A stretch of 60,950 nucleotides of DNA from Clostridia bacterium (GTDB taxonomy: Bacteria > Bacillota > Clostridia > UMGS1883). A program made the translations under genes and the position numbers. A model generated the notes under the pieces. The model had not been told where the DNA came from. It saw only the letters and a list, made by a program, of their open reading frames with translations, and searched no databases. Positions 55,380 to 60,950 of the stretch are shown here, piece by piece (the first letter of the stretch is position 1; each line of letters starts with the position of its first letter). Location of the stretch: NCBI GenBank assembly GCA_017451505.1, contig JAFTOF010000011.1:1-60950 (forward strand). Reading direction: 5' to 3'.

Positions 55380-55620
55380 CTCCTGAAAATTTTTATATTT
55401 CTCCCATTTAGGGAATTACACTTGTGGGGATTGTTAAGGGACCACCCTTAACAATTAAATTCGTTAAAATCGGGGGCGTGTACCTCGATTTTAACTCCTT
55501 GCGTGGGCTGGTGCGGTGAGCACCGCGCGAGCGTAAGCCCACTTTTCGAGAGTAAATGTTTTGCAGAGCAAAACTTTGCTTTCGAGAGGATGACCTTGTC
55601 ATCCGTTTAATCTTTCGCCT
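55380..55620. repeat. Array of four or five perfect hairpins in the operon
   Basis: TTGTTAAGGG-ACCA-CCCTTAACAA (55431-55454); GTTAAAATCG/CGATTTTAAC (55463-55495); GTGGGCT/AGCCCAC (55503-55542) enclosing GCGGTG/CACCGC; TCGAGAGTAAA...TTTGCTTTCGA (55546-55585) enclosing GTTTTGC-AGA-GCAAAAC; GGATGAC-CTT-GTCATCC at the SIS stop. It occupies the 228-bp gap between the SIS and YjbQ genes. No coding potential is seen. Confidence 0.8.
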
Positions 55621-56192
55621 ACTGCACCGCCGGGATGAACAAGGGCAAACTGTTCATTCTTAAAATCGGTTTCTTCAATAAGCATGGTTTGCAGCACATG
55701 GAAAATTACTGCAAGTGATGTTGACGATGTTGTTCCCTGGCAGTTGTACTTGTCCGTTTCACGGTTTACATACTGCTTTAAAACTACATCTGCCGCCTCG
55801 GCTAAGGGTGATTCAAGATTTTCCGTAACAGTGATGATTTTTACACCTTTTCTTTTGCAAATGTCAACAAGCACCATAAGTTCCTTGGTCTTTCCGCCGC
55901 GTGATGCAAATACCATTACATCGCCTTCCTGCAAAAATCCTGTTGCCCCGTGTGGACCCTCCGCAGGGGAAATAAATCTTGCAGGCTGTTCTATGCAGCA
56001 CATTAAATGTGCAAAATGCTGGCAGATAATGCCGCTGTGTCCGCACCCGCTTGTACCTATTCTCGGTGCGTTTTTAAGAAGCTCCACGGCCTTTCCGTAG
56101 GTTTCCTCGTCAAAATATTTTGCCATTTCACTAATACACTGGCTTTCCGTTATGTAGGCCTGTTTTGCCATTTCAAGTGCTTCTTTTTTCAT
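55599..56192 (-). CDS. SIS-domain sugar isomerase (KdsD/GutQ-like)
   Basis: 197 residues, one SIS fold binding a phosphosugar. GTSGCGHSGIICQHFAHLM and ASRGGKTKELM are the substrate loops, and HPGGAVGERL near the C-terminus is the arabinose-5-phosphate-isomerase tail. CBS domains are absent, so it is the short type. The stop lies in a perfect hairpin. It probably interconverts an aldose/ketose phosphate of the pathway. Confidence 0.87.
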   Translation of the reverse strand: MKKEALEMAKQAYITESQCISEMAKYFDEETYGKAVELLKNAPRIGTSGCGHSGIICQHFAHLMCCIEQPARFISPAEGPHGATGFLQEGDVMVFASRGGKTKELMVLVDICKRKGVKIITVTENLESPLAEAADVVLKQYVNRETDKYNCQGTTSSTSLAVIFHVLQTMLIEETDFKNEQFALVHPGGAVGERLNG

Positions 56193-56267
56193 AGTATGTA
56201 TTTCCTTTACATTGGTTTTTTAAGTGCTGCTTTTCAGACCTTGAAAAGGGCTCTGATGGGAAAGGGT

Positions 56268-56489
56268 GCTCAAAAATGGTGCGGAATGCACAAACTGAGC
56301 CACGGCTTGCCGTGGGGTACCCGAAGCTGTACATAGGTACAGCGAGAGGCGAAGTTTGTGTATAGCATAAGGCGTATACAATCAAAATTCGCCACCGCGA
56401 ATTTTTTACCGCCTCACTCTTTCCGAAAAGAACACTATTTTACAATAATTATTATTTCACGCCTTATGCGGTTAGTGCCGTTTTTCAGC
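56268..56489. repeat. Structured element B, copy 2
   Basis: 222 bp with the same end GCTCAAAAATGGTGC and the mirrored GTGCCGTTTTTCAGC. Stems CACAAACT/AGTTTGTG, CGGCTTGCCG, GCTGTAC-ATAG-GTACAGC and GCATAAGGCGT/ACGCCTTATGC replace those of copy 1 with compensating changes. The end overlaps the stop codon of the TIM-like gene. It fills most of the gap to the SIS gene. Confidence 0.75.
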
Positions 56490-57189
56490 AGCCGTGCAAT
56501 TCGTCCCACGCTTTACGGAGATTATAAAGCATTTCCTCAACCATTTCATAAGGTCTGTCAGACTTCATAATACCGCTTGTTGTTCCTGTTGCCTGAGCAC
56601 CAAGCTTAATTGTATTATAAACGTCCTGACCATTGGAAATACCTGCACCCTGAAGTACCATAATCTCGGGATTGATTTCACGTACAGTCTTAATTGTTTC
56701 AATTACATAGTTGCTGTCGCTTGTCTGACCTGTTCCGATAAGGTCTGTAGGCTCTGCCACGATAAGATTGGGACCCATTTTTGCAATCTGCTTAACGTCC
56801 TCAACAGTATTTGCACAAACTATTGTTCCAAGACCAACCCCGTCGGCTCTTTTGATTGTCTTTTCAATTTCTTCCATAGTAATGGGCTTTTCAGCGTGGT
56901 TGAGCATTACACCAACTGCACCTGCAGCCTTAACAGCTTCAGGAAGAACGCTACCTAATCCCCGACCCGGTGTAAGGTAGTCCATATGCTGTGCAAACAC
57001 CAAAATTCTTTCGGTGTTATCCGCAAGAAGCTTAATATCAGTATACTGAGGAGTAACGATTACGTCAACATCGTACTTCTTTGCTGTTTCGTCAATTACT
57101 TTTGCCAGTGCGAGCATTTTCTCGCCGTATAAAAACGCTTTGGGACCAACCTCAAAAAACGGAGGCTTTATATTGAGTCCTTTGTACAT
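56485..57189 (-). CDS. Triose-phosphate isomerase family protein
   Basis: 234 residues from the ATG at 57189, nine bases after AGGAGA; an in-frame GTG three codons earlier lacks space for a site. TIM-barrel features: LNIKPPF (Asn-Lys), the electrophilic His in LNHAEKP and the catalytic Glu in VAEPTDLIGTG. The short length resembles archaeal-type TIMs and EryH-like tetrose-phosphate isomerases. It is the first gene of the operon; the glycolytic TIM is presumably elsewhere. Confidence 0.85.
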   Translation of the reverse strand: MYKGLNIKPPFFEVGPKAFLYGEKMLALAKVIDETAKKYDVDVIVTPQYTDIKLLADNTERILVFAQHMDYLTPGRGLGSVLPEAVKAAGAVGVMLNHAEKPITMEEIEKTIKRADGVGLGTIVCANTVEDVKQIAKMGPNLIVAEPTDLIGTGQTSDSNYVIETIKTVREINPEIMVLQGAGISNGQDVYNTIKLGAQATGTTSGIMKSDRPYEMVEEMLYNLRKAWDELHGC

Positions 57190-57226
57190 TTTTTCCACTC
57201 TCCTAAACTATATTATCTTAATCTAT

Positions 57227-57255
57227 ATGATATAATACGCTCAAAAAAATGTCAA
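57227..57255 (-). promoter_or_regulatory. Sugar operon promoter
   Basis: Minus strand TTGACA (57255-57250), 17 bp, TATCAT (57232-57227). It lies divergent to the DeoR promoter; the 64 bp between the two -35 boxes probably hold the operator. Confidence 0.75.
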
Positions 57256-57319
57256 TAAAATCTTTCGGTTTTTTTGTGTTTTTTTCATTTGCACAATCTA
57301 TTTGAAAGGCTTGTGTCGT

Positions 57320-57348
57320 TTGACATAATTTTGCAAATATGCTATAAT
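57320..57348 (+). promoter_or_regulatory. DeoR regulator promoter
   Basis: TTGACA (57320-57325), 17 bp, TATAAT (57343-57348); GGAGG before the ATG at 57382. Confidence 0.85.
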
Positions 57349-57381
57349 AGGGAAGTGAAATTGAAAATCGGAGGTATTTAT

Positions 57382-58137
57382 ATGGCTACCGATAACAGAA
57401 AGCAACAAATACTTGACCTTATAAAAACAAACGGTTCGGTAAAGGTTACAGAGCTTAGTACCCTTTTGGATGTTTCCGAGGTTACAATCCGAAACTACCT
57501 TGCAGATATGGAAACCAAAGGGCTTTTATCCCGTGTCCACGGCGGTGCCGTAAGCTCCTACAAGCCGTATTACAGTATGAATATGACCCAGAGGCTTGAA
57601 ACCAACCAGACAGAGAAGGTAGAAATAGCACAAAAAATTGCCGCTATGATTGAGCCGAATGATACTATTATGCTTAATTCTGGTACAACGACGCTTTTAA
57701 CCTTCAGAAAATTCCCCGTTGATTATAACCTTAATATTGTCACCAATTCAATCGCCATTGCTTTGGAGGCTTCAAGCAATCCAAACTACAATGTTGTCCT
57801 TATAGGCGGCAGTATCAATACGAAGTACCAGTTTTCATATGGCAGCGATGCAATAGCACAGCTTAGAAATTATCATGCAGAAAAACTGATTTTGTCAGTG
57901 GACGGTATTGATTTAAAACATGGGTTTACCACCTATTACGATAAGGAATCCCCTATTGACAGGGCAATGACCGAGCAAAGTGATTACTGCATTATTGCGG
58001 CGGACGATTCAAAATTCGGCAATAACGCCTTTGCAAAGATTTGCGACCTTTCCGTTGCCGACTGCATTGTTACAAATGACAATGCCACGGACGATATTTT
58101 AACGGATTTCAGAAAATCAGGAATTAAAATAATTTAA
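57382..58137 (+). CDS. DeoR/GlpR family transcriptional regulator
   Basis: 251 residues from the ATG at 57382. An N-terminal winged helix-turn-helix (KVTELSTLLDVSEVTIRNYLADM, about 19-41) and the linker GLLSRVHGGA precede a sugar-phosphate-binding domain with LNSGTTTL and LIGGSIN. Divergent from the sugar operon, it most likely represses it until a phosphorylated intermediate accumulates. Reads into a strong terminator. Confidence 0.94.
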   Translation: MATDNRKQQILDLIKTNGSVKVTELSTLLDVSEVTIRNYLADMETKGLLSRVHGGAVSSYKPYYSMNMTQRLETNQTEKVEIAQKIAAMIEPNDTIMLNSGTTTLLTFRKFPVDYNLNIVTNSIAIALEASSNPNYNVVLIGGSINTKYQFSYGSDAIAQLRNYHAEKLILSVDGIDLKHGFTTYYDKESPIDRAMTEQSDYCIIAADDSKFGNNAFAKICDLSVADCIVTNDNATDDILTDFRKSGIKII

Positions 58138-58145
58138 GCTTTACT

Positions 58146-58187
58146 AAAAACGAGATGCAAAAAGTAATTTTTTGCATCTCGTTTTTT
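58146..58187 (+). terminator. Terminator between DeoR and MATE genes
   Basis: AAAACGAGATGCAAAAA / TTTTTGCATCTCGTTTT hairpin with A- and T-runs; bidirectional between convergent genes. Confidence 0.85.
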
Positions 58188-58188
58188 A

Positions 58189-59556
58189 TCATTTAAAACA
58201 CTGTCGTTTTGCGTTTCTGAATACTATCACGAACATAATGGTATGTAAAATCGATACCCCCAGCCAGGACAGAGGATAACAAAGGTATAACGATTCAAAG
58301 GTTCCCATAGATTTGAACGCCGTCATAACCCACACAATACGAATTCCGCACACACCTATAATGGATGTTATCATATTGATAATTGATGCACCCATACCGC
58401 GAAGTGCACCGCTTAAAACATTGGAAAAACCAAGCAGTCCATAGCAGTATCCGAGAATAGCGAACTTACGCATAGCCATTTCTATGACCTTCGGGTCGGT
58501 GGCATAAAGCTTTATGAGATCTATGCCGAAGAAATACGTGGTAAGCGACTGCAATACCCACACAAGAACCGAATAAATTATGCAAATTCTAAAGGTCCTT
58601 TTGATGCGGTCAAATTTTTTTGCTCCGTAATTTTGACTGGTGAACACAATAGAGCTTTGATAAATGCTGTTAAACATTACATTATAAAATTCTGTTATAC
58701 TTGTGCAAGCGGCACTCCCTGCAATAGCGGCAGACCCAAAGCCGTTCACGCTTGATTGCACAATTATATTGGAAAATGAATAAACACCGCTCTGTACCCC
58801 AGATGGGATGCCTAATTTTAAAATCCGTAAAAACGGCTTTTTATAAACATGTATTTTTTTCAGATTAATTCTTGTAGCATCATTTTCATTACAAAGAACA
58901 TACAAAACTACCACTGCATTAAAAACCTTTGAAATAACTGTAGCCGCTGCAACACCGCTTGCCGTCATTTTGAAACCACAGACAAACAAAAGGTTAAGCA
59001 CAACGTTAATTATCCCCGATGCCAACACTATGTACAGCGGCCTTTTTGTGTCCCCTTTCGCACGCAGAATCCCTGCACCGAAATTATATATGAGTGACGG
59101 CACATAGCCAAGAGCCATAACCCGAAGATATATCTTTGCCTCACTCATAACATCTTCCGGAACGCTTATAAGATTAAGCAGAGGCGTTGCGAAAAACAGG
59201 CACACGGCAGTAATGGCAAGGCCGCAGTATATTGCCAGTGCAATGGCGGTATGGGATGCTTGGCTTACACCATCATTCTTTGCATCATCACGGTTTCTTC
59301 CTATTGCCTGACCGAGAACAATGGTTACTCCTGCCGCCAGACCCATGATAAAGTTGAGGAACAGATTCACAAGAACACTGCAGGTACCTACGCCTGCTAA
59401 AGCTTCTTTTCCGGCAAATCTGCCTACAACCATAACATCTGCCGCGGAATACAGTTGCTGAAGCACCGCCGTCAGCATATATGTCAAAGTGAATTTGAGT
59501 ATTTTATTCCAAAGTGGCCCATTTACCATATCAACACTGTTTGCCCTCGTTGCCAC
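58189..59556 (-). CDS. MATE family efflux transporter (second)
   Basis: 455 residues, twelve helices. The start is taken as GTG 59556 after AAAGGGGTGAG; a TTG at 59574 and an ATG at 59529 are alternatives. N-terminal SADVMVVGRFAGKEALAGVG is a MATE hallmark. It differs from the first MATE gene by only moderate identity in the shared motifs, so it is not a recent duplicate. Convergent with the DeoR gene and divergent from an AraC regulator that may control it. Confidence 0.92.
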   Translation of the reverse strand: MATRANSVDMVNGPLWNKILKFTLTYMLTAVLQQLYSAADVMVVGRFAGKEALAGVGTCSVLVNLFLNFIMGLAAGVTIVLGQAIGRNRDDAKNDGVSQASHTAIALAIYCGLAITAVCLFFATPLLNLISVPEDVMSEAKIYLRVMALGYVPSLIYNFGAGILRAKGDTKRPLYIVLASGIINVVLNLLFVCGFKMTASGVAAATVISKVFNAVVVLYVLCNENDATRINLKKIHVYKKPFLRILKLGIPSGVQSGVYSFSNIIVQSSVNGFGSAAIAGSAACTSITEFYNVMFNSIYQSSIVFTSQNYGAKKFDRIKRTFRICIIYSVLVWVLQSLTTYFFGIDLIKLYATDPKVIEMAMRKFAILGYCYGLLGFSNVLSGALRGMGASIINMITSIIGVCGIRIVWVMTAFKSMGTFESLYLCYPLSWLGVSILHTIMFVIVFRNAKRQCFK

Positions 59557-59657
59557 ATCCTCACCCCTTTGCACTTACCATTATAGCACCAACAGAATAT
59601 ATGTACATAGATTAACCACAACAACATGGATTTTTCGCAACAAATTTATTAAACTTA

Positions 59658-59686
59658 TTGAAATAACTTTTGGAATATGTTAGACT
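59658..59686 (+). promoter_or_regulatory. AraC-family gene promoter
   Basis: TTGAAA (59658-59663), 17 bp, TAGACT (59681-59686), followed by AGGAGG before the ATG at 59721. Confidence 0.75.
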
Positions 59687-59720
59687 TTAAATAGCGTTTC
59701 AAATATCAGGAGGCAGATGT

Positions 59721-60485
59721 ATGTTTGAAAACATAGAAAATTTGAAAATAGTTAATATTGTTTCCGGCTTTACAAAGAACCGTCATAATTTTGTTCCCTG
59801 CAGAAAAAACCACGGATTTATATTGCGTAAATCAGGACATACACGCTATTCGTTTGAGGGGTTCCGCATAGACCTTAATCCGGGAGAAGTCATTTTTTTG
59901 CCAAAGGGTGCAAAATATGAATTCAGTGTGCTGACAGAAGACCCCTGCGAATACTTTATCATAAGCTTTGAAGGGGAAATTACAGATGCGACTGTGGCAA
60001 GCTATTCCTTTGACGGCTTTCAGGAGGCGGAGGAATTTATAAACGACCTTCCTTCTTTGTGGAGCTTCGGCGGTAAGGCAGAAAAATACAAATGCTATGC
60101 AGTTTTCTACAATTTTTTATGCTATTTAGAGGGGCTTCGTAATCAGACTTATATTGATAAAGGTAAGTTCAACATTATATCCCCTGCGGTTTCATATATG
60201 AAAGCTCACATTTATGACTGCGAGCTGAACATTGAAACTCTCCACAAGCTATGCGGCATATCGGGTACTTATTTTCGCTATATTTTTGAATCGCACTATG
60301 GGGTGAGTCCCCAAAAATATATTTCTTCAAAACGGCTTTCACATGCAAAAGCCGTTATTGACAGCGGTGATTATAACAGCATTTGTGAAATTGCCGAAGC
60401 CGTAGGTTACAGCGACCCTCTGTATTTCAGTCGTGCATTCAAAAAGAAATACGGAATTTCTCCGAAACAGTACTCAAAAGGATAA
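59721..60485 (+). CDS. AraC family transcriptional regulator
   Basis: 254 residues: an N-terminal cupin-like sensing domain (about 15-85, with LNPGEVIFLPKGAKYEF) and a C-terminal double helix-turn-helix (about 155-254). The C-terminus has LCGISGTYFRYIFESHYGVSP and the signature VGYSDPLYFSRAFKKKYGISP. The cupin suggests a sugar or small ligand. Divergent from the MATE gene, which is a candidate target. Confidence 0.93.
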   Translation: MFENIENLKIVNIVSGFTKNRHNFVPCRKNHGFILRKSGHTRYSFEGFRIDLNPGEVIFLPKGAKYEFSVLTEDPCEYFIISFEGEITDATVASYSFDGFQEAEEFINDLPSLWSFGGKAEKYKCYAVFYNFLCYLEGLRNQTYIDKGKFNIISPAVSYMKAHIYDCELNIETLHKLCGISGTYFRYIFESHYGVSPQKYISSKRLSHAKAVIDSGDYNSICEIAEAVGYSDPLYFSRAFKKKYGISPKQYSKG

Positions 60486-60488
60486 TAA

Positions 60489-60620
60489 GCATATTATAGC
60501 ACATACTCACTGATAGAAATGGGAAGAGGAAATATATTTATCAGCGACTTAGTAGGACTTCAACAAATTTTTAATGTAGACTATGCTGAATTTTTTAAAG
60601 GAATAGCAATTCAAAGATAA
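60489..60620 (+). pseudogene. C-terminal remnant of an XRE-type HTH regulator
   Basis: Immediately after the AraC stop, an open stretch reads LIEMGRGNIFISDLVGL, then FNVDYAEFFKGIAIQR and stop. This matches the third and later helices of XRE/Cro proteins (IENGKRN...LFKG). The first helices and any start codon are missing. Confidence 0.5.
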
Positions 60621-60702
60621 TCTTTGCATAGCAAATGAAACTTCGGCAAAGGTTATATAACGTAAAAATATCACTCGCTACAAACGAATAAAACTGAACA
60701 AA
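60621..60702. other. Short non-coding gap before the rRNA terminator
   Basis: Only a weak inverted pair CTTTGC/GCAAAG (about 60622-60651) is visible; no gene. Confidence 0.4.
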
Positions 60703-60738
60703 AAAAGAACAAGTCAATTGACTTGTTCTTTTTTTTGT
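60703..60738 (-). terminator. rRNA operon terminator
   Basis: Perfect palindrome AAGAACAAGTCAATTG ACTTGTTCTT with A-run and T-run, just past the 5S 3' end. Confidence 0.9.
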
Positions 60739-60739
60739 T

Positions 60740-60853
60740 CCGGCGACGACCTACTTTCCCAGGCGGCTTCCCACCAAGTATCATCAGCACTGCAGAGCTT
60801 AACTACCGTGTTCGGAATGGGAACGGGTGTGACCTCTGCGTTATAGTCACCGA
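60740..60853 (-). rRNA. 5S ribosomal RNA
   Basis: About 114 nt on the minus strand. The conserved CCGAACACGG loop and the terminal helix TCGGTGAC...GTCGCCG(G) are clear. The gene is at the end of an rRNA operon; 23S would lie beyond the right edge. The last ~97 bases of the window are the 23S-5S spacer and contain a processing-type stem (CAGATTG/CAATCTG). Confidence 0.95.
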
Positions 60854-60950
60854 AGATTTAGCTTAAGGTAGAATACCTCTTTCAGATTGTGTTTTGCAAT
60901 CTGAAAATTGAATAATGCTAACTTTGATTTAATAACTCACTTTATCAAAG

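Noticed and set aside
60854-60950. 23S rRNA 3' end
   Set aside because: The sequence is A/T-rich spacer with a processing-type stem; no 23S core motif is reached before the window ends.

Overview
The window looks like a chromosomal segment of a low-to-mid GC Gram-positive anaerobe of the class Clostridia, probably in the Oscillospiraceae/Ruminococcaceae neighbourhood. The basis is the gene order miaB - YlbF/YmcA-like - mutS - mutL - miaA - hfq, then YggS - sepF - YlmH-like - lspA - rluD - metG - tatD, together with an ATP-type pckA, SdpR/SdpI, DeoR and AraC regulators, strong GGAGG ribosome sites, frequent TTG/GTG starts and canonical N17 promoters. No species can be named from this sequence alone.

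Left edge (1-1.9 kb): two unrecognised genes end just before the 3' half of a tRNA-Pro gene. No 5' half is present, so this looks like the distal attachment site of an element that integrated into a tRNA and lies mostly outside the window. Then come pckA (minus), a roughly 400-nt candidate non-coding RNA with its own promoter and terminator (3.74-4.14 kb), a ZIP metal transporter with a leader that may attenuate, MATE and HAD genes, a hairpin-repeat array, tRNA-Pro(GGG), and a thyA-folA-zinc ribbon-LTA-synthase-like operon.

Middle left (11.8-26.3 kb): a secreted copper-amine-oxidase-N-like protein, a P-loop ATPase, a small membrane protein, HU, and a minus-strand operon (rRNA methyltransferase, small membrane protein, two radical-SAM-associated tRNA/rRNA-type proteins, DUF624, SpoVB-like flippase, MazG). 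Divergent from it are a GH13 amylase and RlmD. A metal-handling island follows (26.4-31 kb): SdpR/SdpI, two tandem Ca2+/cation antiporters each behind a yybP-ykoY manganese riboswitch (the second gene carries a one-base frameshift), and a CDF exporter whose metal-site residues look Mn-type.

Middle right (31-49.5 kb): one long plus-strand run of housekeeping genes: dipeptidase, mismatch repair, tRNA modification, Hfq, cell division, lipoprotein signal peptidase, MetRS, TatD, a GH3 lipoprotein and an SGNH hydrolase.

Right part (49.5-60.9 kb): a minus-strand catabolic operon under a divergent DeoR regulator. It encodes a triose-phosphate-isomerase-like protein, SIS sugar isomerase, YjbQ, FGGY kinase, fucose-isomerase-like protein, FSA-type aldolase and a neutral-ceramidase-like hydrolase, and its substrate is unknown. 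It is interrupted and ended by two copies of a ~225-bp structured element with covarying stems, plus an array of perfect hairpins. A second MATE gene, an AraC regulator, an XRE-type HTH remnant and a 5S rRNA gene (end of an rRNA operon running in from the right) close the window.

The best candidates for something undescribed are the 3.74-4.14 kb RNA, the two-copy structured element at 49.56 and 56.27 kb, the conserved element beside two metal-transporter genes (4.31 and 29.67 kb), and the sugar operon itself.
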